From Gigaspora rosea (lineage: Eukaryota; Glomeromycota; Glomeromycetes; Diversisporales; Gigasporaceae): a stretch of 64,000 nt of DNA. Both the position numbers and the translations under genes were made by a program. The notes beneath the pieces were generated by a model. It was not told the origin of the DNA and did not search any database. It saw only the letters and a program-made list of their open reading frames with translations. Shown piece by piece: positions 10,381 through 22,436 of this stretch (positions within the stretch are counted from its first letter, which is position 1; the number at the start of each line of letters is the position of its first letter). The DNA lies in assembly GCA_003550325.1 (NCBI GenBank), contig QKWP01000135.1:389422-453421 (forward strand), in the 5' to 3' direction.

Positions 10381-12834
10381 TCATTTATTATGAATCTGAA
10401 ATATTTCATATTCGTTTATAGAAAATTTACCCTCAACATCTCTCAATCAGTGTATAAAATAGCATGATAAAAATCCGGATCTACCGTTTTTTATATTGCA
10501 TATACCGGTATTTTAAAATTGGGCCGGTGCAACAAACGGTGCATGATCCGGAATTTTTTGAAGTAACCGGTGCGTGCATCTATGTGCCCCCAATGATCTG
10601 ATGATCATTTTCTACTGTGAGCCGCAGAATGTATCCGGAAGCACGTGGTGATCGAGGTGGCGTAGTATAGATTTAACGGTTATGTTGATCCTTCCCTGAA
10701 TAGGTTTTCCGGCAGTAAAAATCAGTAAACTCTGTAAAACCCGTAAAATCAGTAAACGATGCATAATGATTATAATAGATATCATCGATATACGGATTAA
10801 AGTAGGAACAATCAGTATAAGTAGTAAAATCCCTTTTTATAGTTTTACCACGTATAACGAATATACTCTGTCTTAAGTAAATGAAAGTATATAATAAAGG
10901 CCTTGTGCCCGAAGAAACAGGAGGAGTTATCTTGTTAATAATAAACTACTGTCCCCCCACATTCATTGAATAAACTAACGATCTACTACTAAGTGGCATA
11001 GTAGTACGATCTTTCGTCAGTATTTCTTGTGCACCTGATTGTAACGTTAGGCTGTCCGGTGGTTTCTCGACGAACTGAGGACCTCAGTGGTTATTGTTGT
11101 TTTCCAAATGTCTCGACGTACTGAGATAGTTGTGGTTGTATTAGTTGATAAGAGTGTTACCTCGAAGTATCGACGACCGAAGCCTTGAATATCCACTCGC
11201 CGAATCTAACACGCCTCCTTCGATACGGTTGTCCGGATTCTGGTTGGTTTGGATTTTGGTTGGATTTGGGTTGACCCGGAAGAGCCGATTTTCCGTTGTC
11301 ACTACTAATGCAGGTTTTTTTTTTTTTTGAACCGGTATTTTTTTATATAACAGGTGCATGTACCGGTAAATTAAAATTTCTATTTTAAACACTGCTCTCA
11401 ATCTGCTTTTCGTATGAATTCTTCTAATAAATACATTCATCCTTATTATTGAAAATAATAAGGTCTTCAAAATTTACACCAGAATTATTACGAGAATAAA
11501 GAGCTTGAGCTGGATTTTGTACTCGACTTTGAATAGATGATTTCATGGTACCATTTTTCAATGAAAAAATGAAACTATTTTCTCATCTTGTGTATGTATA
11601 ATTTTTTGATTTGTCCCAAGCGAGGGGATTGTAACCACCAAGAATTTCATCAGTGTCTTTAACTTTCATAACTGTAACGGTATTTAGTTGTTTATCACAT
11701 AACTTCCAAAAAGAGTCTGGACTAAACTCATCTTTGCTTCCTCGAAGAAGTAATTTAAATTCATAGGGAATGTTTGCTATATCATACGTTTCAGTTTTCT
11801 TATCAATCCATGTGACAATTTTCAGCTTTATGCTCTTCAGTAATAACTGTTGAAAATGGTTCTATTATTCTTGTTGGCAGTGATGATTTTAAAATAATAC
11901 GAGGTGGCAGAACTGTTGATGAAATTTGTTTGCTTGGAGTCATTAATTTATTAGATAGATCTTTCCAAAGATTTTTTTCAAGAAGTTTTTTATATGGACG
12001 TATACTATCAACCACATCATCTCCAGGAATTTGAAAATAACGAATATGAGGTAGGCAATTTTTTAAAGTAGTTTTTACATTCTGAAAATTTTCTTGAGAC
12101 CAGTTTTCAGGATTAGATGGTAATCCTGGATTCTTTGCGACACCCCATTTAATTACATAATTCAAACTTCTATTTCTTTTAATTGCAAATCATCACGTTT
12201 GATAAGTGAAATTAGTGCATTTTCTTGAAGTGAAGTAAAATCTTCTGAATCAAAGATGATATTTGGATATTTTATTGCGATATTATTACACCATTTTTGT
12301 AATTCTTGGAGTTTATTAATTTCGAAGCTTGTCTTGTAGACATAAGCAAAATGTAAACGTAACCAATGTGCTCTACTTCAATCAAATGAGTCTCAAGGTG
12401 TTTTACTAATTCTTCAAGAAGAAGTTCACAAGCAACTAACAAAATATCAAAAGTAGATGATACATCAAGATTTTCTAAAGAAAATACGCCTCCATAAATA
12501 TACCTTAATGTTAAAATTATTATTAAATTACTTAAATTTATGATAATATTTGTAGTATTAAAAAAATTGATAAAATAATACTTTACTTGATAATAATTTC
12601 AAAATGTTGAATTGAAATATTTTGCTTTAAATTGATTCTTATAATATTATTCGACTCTTTGTTTACAAGTTCGTTACGAAAATACGAAGATCTATATTTC
12701 AAGATAGCAGAATGTGTTTTGAATTCTTTAATATCTGGAGATTTACCAACCTCATTATAATCATCTCCATTTTCAAGAAGTTGAATATAATTATTTGAAA
12801 GGTTTTCAAAAAATTTATTTATCACTGTTGCCAT
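10381..12834 (-). pseudogene. BTB-BACK-TLDc protein gene, copy 2, broken and interrupted
   Basis: Exon 1 (12834 down to about 12587) is open, with a 9-bp in-frame deletion removing three residues of the BTB core. The donor reads AA|GTAAAG. Exon 2 then has single-base losses near 12370 and 12162, an extra T near 11822, and a TGC-to-TGA nonsense codon in the Cys-Glu-Asn triplet near 11581. The last TLDc segment is split by a 947-bp transposon at 10448-11394, after which the final residues and stop (10381-10383) continue. The C-terminal variant resembles copies 4 and 5. No functional product is expected. Confidence 0.88.
10448..11394. mobile_element. Non-autonomous hAT-type element inserted in a TLDc exon
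   Basis: The ends CAGTGTATAAAATAG and CTATTTTAAACACTG form a 15-bp inverted repeat with one mismatch. The 8-bp sequence CTCTCAAT flanks it at 10440-10447 and 11395-11402. Removing the element and one copy restores the TLDc coding sequence seen in the paralogs. Subterminal ACCGGT-type motifs occur near both ends, as is usual for hAT elements. The 947-bp interior has no transposase. It contains a TATATAATAAAGG block and an AATAAA block (about 10890-10950) reminiscent of an LTR or captured promoter/terminator, which is speculative. Confidence 0.9.
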
Positions 12835-14153
12835 GAATAATAGATGTAAAAGAAAATGAATAGTTGTAGATCATATATATTTTAAGGTAAAAAGGAACAC
12901 GGACCAATTAAAATAAAAAATTTTTTATTCTGAGATATTTTTTTAAAAAAAAAAAATCCTAATAATTACTGGATTATGATGTAGGAACTAAACGCTAACA
13001 TTTTTTATTTCTTTTTTTAGACCTATGAAATATGGGACGCCATAGAAGCATTCTTTATTATCTACAACATTAACGCGTAATGGGCAATCGAGAAAACGAT
13101 CAGTTATATAATTGTGACAGATCATAATGAAATGATCATAATGAAATTTGAACTTATTTTATGCCCGATTTTTAAATTTTTTTGAGGCCTTTATTGTTAG
13201 GTTTTTTTATAGTTAAGTTAGGGTTTAGGGTTAAAATTATTACATAGGAAGAGTATAGTTGGATTTTGGTAGGACTTATATTTTTAAATTAATCTAATTT
13301 CATTATAATCTACAACATTTATTGTATTTTTTTTGACTTTATATTAATAGACAACTAATAATTTGGCACTGCAAAATTTTTCTATATGATAATTTAATCT
13401 CAAGAGTATAAATTTATTATAGATTCTTTTTTTAGTCAAATTTGTCATTTATTGTACTGTACTGTCGCGAAATAGCGTCCAACTACGCGTTATTTAGAGT
13501 ACGCGTATGGGTGTTATTTTGACAAATATAACATTTTTCCCAAGCTTGCTTGCTAAATCTAATTATTTATTGGAACCTTTATATGGGTGTGCGTTATTTC
13601 GGACGCGTATGGACGTCATTTTGAAACTATGCATACTATTTTTAGAGGGCATGATTTCCTAAATAACGTCCATTCCCGACAATATGGTAATTGGATTCAT
13701 ATTTAAGAAAAAAGATCACAATGTATATAAGTTTTGATTAAAAAAACTTTATACAATATACTGTAAATTGTTTCGTAATTCAATATATTTATCAGGGTTT
13801 TATGATTAAATTCGTTATACCGAAGCGTTTTGAAGCGACAACATTGTTATAGTGACAGAATTGGTTTATCAAGATTCATTATATCGAGATTACCGGTATA
13901 CTGTATTTATAAAATAGATAAAAAACATTCACATTCCAAAATGCTATGAACATCTAAAATAATGTAAATGCTATAAGATTTTGAGATTTATTAATACAAA
14001 AGGTTCACTAATATTCGTGATTAAACAATGGTCGAGATAAAATTATTGAAATTGCTATTATTTTTAGACTTTTGATTTGTATAAACAATTATTTCATTAA
14101 GTATTAAATTCATTTGATTCATTTATTATGAATCTGAAATATTTCATATTCGT
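12835..14153. other. Intergenic DNA of the array, with a TA-flanked MITE copy
   Basis: No gene. It contains the GCGTAATGGGCAAT block (about 13075), and the TA-flanked element at 13462-13682 whose right inverted repeat has lost GTTATTTCGC. The rest is the 3' flank of copy 3, almost identical to 5022-5420. Confidence 0.55.
13462..13682. mobile_element. Tc1/mariner-like MITE, right end damaged
   Basis: The left end CTGTCGCGAAATAGCG sits next to TA. The right end keeps only the last CGACAA before TA. It aligns along its length with the better copy at 4762-4977, including the ACGCGTATGG motif. Confidence 0.6.
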
Positions 14154-15628
14154 TTAAAGAAAAGTTAGCCGAAACAGGTCTAATCTGCTTTTCGTATGAA
14201 CGTTAATATAATAGCCGTATATTTCAACATTATTATATTCAATAATAAGATCCTGAAAGTTTACACCAGAATTAAAACGAGAATAAATAGCTTTATCTGG
14301 ATTTCGTACTCGACTTAGAATAGATGATTTAATGGTACCATTTTTCAATGAAAAAATGAAGTTATTTTCGCATCTTGTGTATGTATTATTTTTTGATTTG
14401 TCCCAAGCGAGGGGATTGTAACCACCAAGAATTTCATCAGTGTCTTTAAGTTTCATAACTGTAACGGTATTTAGTTGCTTATCACATAACTTCCAAAAAG
14501 AGTTTGGACTAAACCCATCTTTGCTTCCTCGAAGAAGTAATTTAAATTCATAGGGAATGTTTGCTATATCATACGTTTCAGTTTTCTTATCAATCCATGT
14601 GGCAATTTCAGCTTTATGTTCTTCTGTAATAACTGTTGAAAATGGTTCTATTGTTCTTGTTGGCAGTGTTGATTTTAAAATAATACGAGGTGGCAGAACT
14701 GTTGATGAAATTTGTTTGTTTGGAGCCATGAATTTATTAGATAGATCTTTCCAAAGATTTTTTTCAAGATGTTTTTTATATGGACGTATACTATCAACAA
14801 CATCTTCACCAGGAATTTGAAAATATCGGATATGAGGTAGGCAATTTTTTAAAGTAGTTTTTACATTCTGAAAATTTTCTTGAGTCCAGTTTTCAGGATT
14901 AGAAGGTAATCCTGGATTCTTTGCGACACCCCATTTAATTACATAATTCCAAACTTCTACTTCTTTTAATTGTAAATCATCACGTTTGATAAGTGAAATT
15001 AGTGCATTTTCTTGAAGTGAAGTAAAATCTTCTGAATCAAAGATGATATTTGGATATTTTATTGCGATGTTATTACACCATTTTTGTAATTCTTGGAGTT
15101 TATTAATTTCGAAACTTGTCTTGTAGACATAAGCAAAATGTGAACGTAACCAATGTGCCTCTACTTCAATCAAATGAGTCTCAAGGTGCTTTACTAATTC
15201 TTCAAGAAGAAGGTCACAAGCAACTAACATAATGTCAAAAGTAGATGAAGCATCAAGGTTTTCTAAAGAAAATACACCTCCGTAAATATACCTTAAATTC
15301 AATTATTTTATTAAATTACCTAAATTTATTCATAATATATATAGTATTAAATGGTTAAAATAAGAGTTTACCTGATAACAATTTCAAAATGTTGAATTGA
15401 AATATTTTGCTTTAAATTGATTCTTATAATATTATTCGACTCTTTGTTTACAAGTTCGTTACGAAAATATGAAGATCTATATTTCAAGATAGCAGAATGC
15501 GTTTTGAATTCTTTAATATCTGGAGATTTACCAACCTCAATAATAACATTATAATCGTCTCCATTTTCAAGAAGTTGAATATAATTATTTGAAAGGTTTT
15601 CAAAAAATTTGCTTGTCATTGTTGCCAT
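14154..15628 (-). CDS. BTB-BACK-TLDc domain protein, copy 3
   Basis: Two exons, 15628-15372 and 15291-14154, with an 80-bp phase-2 intron (GTAAAC...TTTAAG, 15371-15292), giving 464 residues. The BTB/POZ domain covers about residues 1-130 (FKTHSAILKYRSSYF). A BACK-like helical region follows at about 130-225 (HWLRSHFAYVYKTSF). The TLDc domain starts near 295 (EEHKAEIATWID) and includes GGYNPLAWDKS. BTB-BACK proteins commonly pair with cullin-3 ligases, and TLDc domains are linked to oxidative-stress and V-ATPase biology. The actual role here is unknown. Relative to copy 1 a one-base loss near 14203 shifts the frame, so the last 16 residues (from about NVHTK) are novel and the conserved C-terminal FSLNEYEIFQI strand is missing. 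It is probably expressed but may be impaired. Confidence 0.85.
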
Positions 15629-15841
15629 GAATAATAAATGTAACGTTAAGTGTAACGACGAAATTTAAAATGAAATAGTTGTAGATCATATATATTTTGA
15701 GATAAATTATCAATTTTATTGCACAGTCACCTAAGATAACGTCACAAATCTTAGTAGAAATTAAGAGAATTAGTTATTGGGGAATCATTAGAAAAAATGA
15801 CAAATTCCTAGGTAAATATTTTACTAAAAATATATATATAT

Positions 15842-16054
15842 GGGGAAGTCAATAGAAAACAGGCAAATTGTTTTTGATAACTTTTTTTAAATTTGAATTA
15901 AAATATCTAAACTAAATTTAATAATTTTTTTTTTATTTTATTAATTTTATAACTATATAAAATTTTTTACTAGATTTTGTTTGATAATTGTTAAGATAAT
16001 TTGATTTAAAGTTTAAAAAAACTTTAATTAGTAAATCTTTGCCTGTTTTCCCCC
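15842..16054. mobile_element. Inverted-repeat MITE, GTCAATAGAAAACAGG family
   Basis: The left end GGGGAAGTCAATAGAAAACA has a partly deleted inverse at the right (TTTGCCTGTTTTCCCCC). The interior is AT-rich and matches the copy at 20445-20677. No ORF. It is flanked by ATATAT-like DNA, so the target duplication is unclear. Confidence 0.65.
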
Positions 16055-16337
16055 TATATACTGTATATATTAATATTTCTACTGTATACTGTAATTATAT
16101 AGGATTAAGATAAAAAATTTATATCAATTTGATTTGGTAACTTGCTAAGATATTTTAAACTAATAAAAAAAAATGCTAATAATTACTGAATTATGATGTA
16201 AGGATTAAACATTACCAGATTTTTTTTTTAGACCTATGAATATGGGATGCCATAGAGGCGTTCTTTATTATCTACAACATTAACAGATTGATTTACGCGT
16301 AATGGACAATAGCAGATAGATCAGTTATATATTAAAG

Positions 16338-16594
16338 CAGTGATGTACATGGACAGTCGTGGACAGTTTGGGACATTTTTAAACAAGAAAAATAAATTGA
16401 AATTACTTAAAATTTTATTATGATAACATGATTTAAAATAAAGTAAAAAAGATTTATCACTAAATTTTACATATAATTATATATTTTTTAATAATATATA
16501 CTTTCTTATAAGATGTATGGATACTATGGACACTATGGACATGGACATGGACAAGCCAAAAAAAGGTATGGACATAGTAAACACGACATCACTG
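16338..16594. mobile_element. hAT-type MITE with exact duplication and a paralogous empty site
   Basis: The ends CAGTGATGT and ACATCACTG form a 9-bp inverted repeat, flanked by TATTAAAG at 16330-16337 and 16595-16602. The neighbouring array unit reads CAGTTATATATTAAAGGTAT at about 20949-20968, which is the same site without the element. The interior repeats TGGACA/ATGGAC. This insertion happened after this unit and its neighbour separated. Confidence 0.92.
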
Positions 16595-17344
16595 TATTAA
16601 AGGTATAAAGTGATAAGTTGGAAAAGAGATTTCAACACCAACATTTTGGTTTTATTTTTGTAGCACACATATCATAATCGATAGTATATTTCTAAGGCAT
16701 ATGATATTATAATATAGTCCAAAATCGCGAATACTTTTTTTTTTTTCGCACTGTAAAAAAAGTTTTTTTTTTCATAATTTACAACAAAAAATGGTTTATC
16801 CCAAATCATATCCAAATATTTGCAAATACTGTATTGAAATATTTAAATTTTGATATCTAAGTCCTGTCCGATCAATGAATCACCCAGGTGTAAAAAAATC
16901 AAACCCAGTGTCAGAATATATTAAAACCGATTGATTTTATATAAAATAATCAATCTGTAATAAAAAACTTGCTACCAGATCATGCAAGGTCAGGAGATTT
17001 AGTTAAAAGATTACCATAATTGTCTTCACTATGCATTTTAGTATTTCTTAGATATGCTTCGCATACAATACAGTACAGAATATTCCGAAACAAAATTATA
17101 AAAACATTAATATGAGTGCTGCTGAGAAAAACATGTAAGCACAAGTTTTTCACTGTATCAAACTTTTATAAAATTGTATTATTACGAACCGTTTAAATCA
17201 TATGTACAATACGTACATACTTATCCGGCAGTTTACTATGATTCGTGTCAAATAAATTTATTATTCGGCAGAAACTACATAGTTGCCGAATAATAAAATT
17301 GTTATTGGGCAGACTATCGTCATGCAGATGCCTTATAACTATTA

Positions 17345-17521
17345 ATTGGAGGTGAGTCAATAGAATTCAAGCAAATTTTTTATAATAAAGATTTTTATAC
17401 TTAACCAAATTCAATAAAAATTTTTTATATAATTTTTACAACTTGTATAGTTAATTAATTTTCATCAAATTTGGTTAAGGTTGTCAAGTAAGGTTGTTAA
17501 GTTGTCCTTCAATCTCAATTA
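17345..17521. mobile_element. Truncated inverted-repeat MITE of the GTCAATAGAA family
   Basis: The left end AATTGGAGGTGAGTCAATAG matches the element at 21630-21880. The right arm is reduced to TCAATCTCAATTA. It lies in the equivalent place of the duplicated unit, so it was inherited by duplication. Confidence 0.55.
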
Positions 17522-17744
17522 TTTAGCGAATTTGATCCAGATACTATAACTCGATATTCGAATAGGCAATCGGTCGGTGAACAAATCTTTTGATCTGTTT
17601 TATTGTATTTTTTGGACTTATTAATAGACAACTAATAATTAGACTTTGCGAAAGTTTCTATATGGTAATTTATTAATGTTAAAGAGTGCTATTTTAATAT
17701 TAGACACTTTTTTTAAGTCAAATTTATTATTTATTTGCACTGTA

Positions 17745-18145
17745 CAATGTCCACTTGCGTGTTATTTTTGACTATATACGCGTTACTTGGAGTACGCGTA
17801 TGGGCGTTATTCTTGACCATTGTTGGCAATTGTTGGTAATTGTGCGGATTTGAACATATAAAATTCTATTTGGACAAATTTGGACAAATTTGGAATTTTT
17901 ATTGGACGTAGTCCAAATGCAACACTGTTCTTGACTATATGCGCGTTATTTAGAGTACGCGTATGGGCATTATTTTGAGACAAATATAATATTTTTCCAA
18001 ACTTGTTTGCTAATCTAATTATTTGTTGGAATTCCTATATGGGTGTTATTTCGGGACGCGTATGGACGTTATTTTGCAACTATAAATACTATTTTTAGGG
18101 GGCACGATTTCCTAAATAACGCCCATTCCCGTTATTTCGCGACAA
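17745..18145. mobile_element. Tc1/mariner-like MITE with a nested hAT MITE
   Basis: The right end CGTTATTTCGCGACAA is followed by TA. The left end next to TA is worn (CAATGTCC). The interior has ACGCGTATGG blocks as in the copy at 4762. It is lengthened by the 110-bp element at 17818-17927. Confidence 0.55.
17818..17927. mobile_element. 110-bp hAT-like MITE, intact target duplication
   Basis: The ends CATTGTTGGCA and TGCAACACTG are imperfect inverses. TTCTTGAC flanks it exactly at 17810-17817 and 17928-17935. It lies inside the TA-flanked element, and orthologous copies at 1441-1570 and 22171-22258 share the same site. Confidence 0.8.
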
Positions 18146-18447
18146 TATGGTAATTGGATTCATATTTAATAAACTGTATATATTTTTTGATTAAAAACAA
18201 AAAAACTTTTATATATCGATGCTGTTATACAATATTTTCAATACATTGTAAATTGTTTCGTAATTCAATATATTTATCAGGACTTTTTGATTAAATTCGT
18301 TATATTGAGGTGCTTTTAAACGAAAATATTGTTATAATAACAGAATTGGTTATCAAGGTTCATTATATCGAAGTTATACTGTGTTGATAAACTAGATAAA
18401 AACACCAACAATCTAAAAGGCTAAGAACATCTAAACTGTCATTAAAA

Positions 18448-18546
18448 AGCAATATGGTTTGGGAAGCTTTTTAATAGGTCTGGACAAGGTTTTAGGCATA
18501 TAAAAGCTGTCCAGAACATGTTCAAAACTGCTTAATTGCAACATTG
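18448..18546. mobile_element. 99-bp insertion with 8-bp direct repeats
   Basis: CATTAAAA flanks the segment at 18440-18447 and 18547-18554. The homologous tracts at 5260 and 10230 lack it. The ends (AGCAATATGG and GCAACATTG) are only weakly inverse. The same insertion is present at 22743-22841, so it predates the duplication that made copies 4 and 5. Confidence 0.65.
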
Positions 18547-18734
18547 CATTAAAATAATATAGTAATATGAGATTTCGAGATTTATTAATACGAAAGTTTA
18601 TACTAATTTGCGATTAGAAAATCGATTGTGAATAAAATAATTATTTCTATTTGATAATTGGTTTTATTTTTTAACCTTTATTATTTGTAAAAACAATTAT
18701 TTCTATCCAAATAACTATTATAAATTCATTTGAT

Positions 18735-20239
18735 TCATTTGTCATGAATTTGAAATATTTCATATTCGTTTATAGAAAACCTACCCTCAACATCTCTAAT
18801 CTGCTTTTCGTATGAATTCTTCCCATAAGTACATTCATCCTTATCATTGAAAATAATAAGGTCATCAAAGTTTACACCAGAATCATCGCGAGAATAAATA
18901 GCTTGAGCTGGATTTTGTACTCGACTTAGAATAGATAATTTAATGGTACCATTTTTCAATGAAAAAATGAAACTATTTTCGCATCTTGTGTATGTATAAT
19001 ATTTTGATTTGTCCCAAGCGAGGGGGTTGTAACCACCAAGAATTTCATCAGTGTCTTTAACTTTCATAACTGTAACGGTATTTAGTTGTTTATCACATAA
19101 CTTCCAAAAAGAATCTGAACTAAAACCATCTCTGGTTCCTCGAAGAAGTAATTTAAATTCATAGGGAATGTTTGCTATATCATACGTTTCAGTTTTCTTA
19201 TCAATCCATGTGGCAATTTCAGCTTTATGTTCTTCTGTAATAACTGTTGAAAATGGTTCTATTGTTCTTGTTGGCAGTGTTGATTTTAAAATAATACGAG
19301 GTGGCAGAACTGTTGATGAAATTTGTTTGTTTGGAGCCATGAATTTATTAGATAGATCTTTCCAAAGATTTTTTTCAAGAAGTTTTTTATATGGACGTAC
19401 ACTATCAACAACATCTTCCCCAGGAATTTGAAAATATCGGATATGAGGTAGACAATTTTTTAAAGTAGTTTTTACATTCTGAAAATTTTCTTGAGACCAG
19501 TTTTCAGGATTAGAAGGTAATCCTGGATTCTTTGCGACACCCCATTTAATTACATAATTCCAAACTTCTACTTCTTTTAATTGCAAATCATCACGTTTGA
19601 TAAGTGAAATTAGTGCATTTTCTTGAAGTGAAGTAAAATCTTCTGAATCAAAGATGATATTTGGATATTTTATTGCGATGTTATTACACCATTTTTGTAA
19701 TTCTTGGAGTTTATTAATTTTGAAACTTGTCTTGTAGACATAAGCAAAATGTGAACGTAACCAATGTGCCTCTACTTCAATCAAATGAGTCTCAAGGTGC
19801 TTTACTAATTCTTCAAGAAGAAGGTCACAAGCAACTAACATAATGTCAAAAGTAGATGAAGCATCAAGGTTTTCTAAAGAAAATACACCTCCGTAAATAT
19901 ACCTTAAATTCAATTATTTTATTAAATTACCTAAATTTATTCATAATATATATAGTATTAAATTGATAAAATAATAGTTTACCTGAAAACAATTTCAAAA
20001 TGTTGAATTGAAATATTTTGCTTTAAATTGATTCTTATAATATTATTCGACTCTTTGTTTACAAGTTCGTTACGAAAATATGAAGATCTATATTTCAAGA
20101 TAGCAGAATGCGTTTTGAATTCTTTAATATCTGGAGATTTACCAACCTCAATAATAACATTATAATCATCTCCATTTTCAAGAAGTTGAATATAATTATT
20201 TGAAAGGCTTTCAAAAAATTTGCTTGTCATTGTTGCCAT
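18735..20239 (-). CDS. BTB-BACK-TLDc domain protein, copy 4 (intact)
   Basis: The exons are 20239-19983 and 19902-18735 around an 80-bp phase-2 intron (GTAAAC at 19982, TTTAAG at 19903), giving 474 residues. The BTB domain spans the exon junction (residues about 10-130). The BACK region is at about 132-225 and the TLDc domain at about 295-472, with the hallmark GGYNPLAWDKS and a complete C-terminus FSINEYEIFQIHDK. The start MATMTSKFFE is conserved in all copies. This is the best template of the array. The product is probably an adaptor that brings TLDc-bound partners to a cullin-3 type ligase; this is family-based inference and substrates are unknown. The 3' flank and most of exon 2 are nearly identical to copy 5. 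Confidence 0.93.
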
Positions 20240-20444
20240 GAATAATGAATGTAACGTTAAGTGTAACGGACAAATTTTAAAATGAAATAGTTGTAGATCA
20301 TATATATTTTGAGATAAATTATCAATTTTATAAACTTTGAGATTAGCAAATCTTAGTAGAAGAAATTAAGAGGATTAGATATTAGGGAATCATTAGAAAA
20401 AAAGGACAAATTTCTAGGTAAATATTTTACTAAAATATATATAT

Positions 20445-20677
20445 GGGGGGAAAATCAATAGAAAACAGAAAATTGTTTTTGATAACTTTTTTTAAAATTT
20501 GAATTAAAATATCTCAGCAATTATCAAACCAAATTTAATAAATTTTTTTTTTTATTTTAATTTTATAACTATATAAAATTTTTTACTAGATTGACTTGAT
20601 AATTGTTAAGATATTTGATTTAAAGTTTAAAAACTTTTAATTAGAAAATATTTGCCTGTTTTCTATTGACTTTCCCC
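20445..20677. mobile_element. Inverted-repeat MITE, GTCAATAGAAAACAGG family, full copy
   Basis: The left end GGGGGGAAAATCAATAGAAA is matched by TTTCTATTGACTTTCCCC at the right. The AT-rich interior has a second set of inverted blocks (AAATATTTGCCTG). It aligns with 15842-16054 and is related to 50961-51204. Confidence 0.7.
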
Positions 20678-21629
20678 TATATACTGTATATATTAATATT
20701 TCTACTGTATACTGTAATTATAGGATTAAGATAAAAATTTATATTAATTTGATTTGGTAACTCGCAAAGATATTTTAAATTATTAAAAAAAAAAAAATTA
20801 ATAATTACTGAATTACGATGTAAAGACTAAACATTACCAGATTTTTTTCTTAGACCTATGAATATGGGACGCCATAGAGGCGTTCTTTATTATCTACAAC
20901 ATTAGCTGATTGATTTACGCGTAATGGACAATAGCAGATAGAGACGATCAGTTATATATTAAAGGTATAAAGCGATAAGTTGGCAAAGAGATTTCAACAC
21001 CAACATCTTGGCTTTATTTTTGTAGCACACATATCATAATCGACTGTATTTTTTTAAGGCATATGATATTATAATATAGTCCAAAATCGCGAATACTTTT
21101 TTTTTCGCACTGTAGAAAAGGTTTTTTTTTCACGTACAGTATAAAAAAATATTTTACATGATTTACAACAAAAAATATTTTATCCCAAATCATATCCAAA
21201 TATTTGCAAATATTGAAATATTTAACATTTGATATCTAAGTCCTGTCCGATCAATGAATCACCCAAAAGATTACCATAATTGTCTTCACTATGATTTTAA
21301 TATTTCTTAGATATGCTTCGCATACAATACAGTACGCAGAATATTCCGAAACAAATTATAAAAACATTCATATGAGTGCTGCGGAGAAAAACATGTAAGC
21401 ACAAGTTTTTCATTGTACCAAACATTTTAAAAAGTTGTATTAATACGTACCATGTAATTGAAACATTACGACCCGTTTTAAATCATATGTACAATACGTA
21501 CATACTTATCCGGCAGCTTACTATGATTCGTGTCAAATAAATTTATTATTCGGCAGAAACTACATAGTTGTCGAATAATAAAATTGTTATTGGGCAGACT
21601 ATCGTCATGCAGATGCCTTATAACTATTA

Positions 21630-21880
21630 ATTGGAGGTGTCAATAGAATTCAAGCAAATTTTTTATAATAAAGATTTTTTATAACTTTGAACAAGAATAG
21701 CTTCACAGAAACTTAACCAAATTCAATGAAATTTTTTATATAATTTTTTACAATTTGTATAATTAATTTAAAAAAAAATTTCATCAAATTGGTTAAGGTT
21801 CTGTTAAGTTGTCCTTGTTTAAAATTTTTTTTAATAATTAAAAAGTATTTGCTTGGTTTCTATTGACTCAACCCCAATTA
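21630..21880. mobile_element. Inverted-repeat MITE, GTCAATAGAA family, full copy
   Basis: The left end AATTGGAGGTGTCAATAGAA and right end TTTCTATTGACTCAACCCCA are inverse copies. The interior is AT-rich with no ORF. The equivalent site in the next unit (17345-17521) carries a right-truncated copy. Confidence 0.65.
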
Positions 21881-22128
21881 TTTAGCAAATATTTGAACTT
21901 GGTCCAGATACTATAACTCGAATCTTATTCGAATAAACAATAGGCGAACAAATTTTTTGATCTGTTTATTGTATTTGTTTTTGGATTTATTAATAGACAA
22001 CTAATAATTCGACTTTCCGAAATTTTCTATATGGTAATTTATTAATATTAAATTTAATCTCAAGAGTGCAATTTTAATATTAGACTCTTTTTTTTTTTAA
22101 GTCAAATTTGTTATTTATTTGCATTGTA

Positions 22129-22436
22129 CCCTTGCGCGTTATTTTTGGCTATATGCGCGTTATTTGGAGTGCGGATTTGGACATAGAAAATTTTATTTGT
22201 CAACATATGTCCATGTCTAAATGAAATTTTTATTGGACGTAGTCCAATGCCAACACTGTTCTTGACTATATGCGTGTTATTTAGGGTACGCGTATGGGCA
22301 TTTTTCCCAAACTCGTTTGCCCCTATATGGGTGTGCGTTATTTCGGGACGCGTATGAACGTTATTTTGAAGTCATATATACTATTTTTAGAGGGCACGAT
22401 GTCCTAAATAACGCCCATCCCGTTATTTCGCGACAA
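22129..22436. mobile_element. Tc1/mariner-like MITE, rearranged copy
   Basis: The right end CCCGTTATTTCGCGACAA is followed by TA. The left end next to TA is degraded. It includes a left-truncated copy (22171-22258) of the 110-bp hAT-like MITE, whose right end still abuts TTCTTGAC. Confidence 0.5.
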
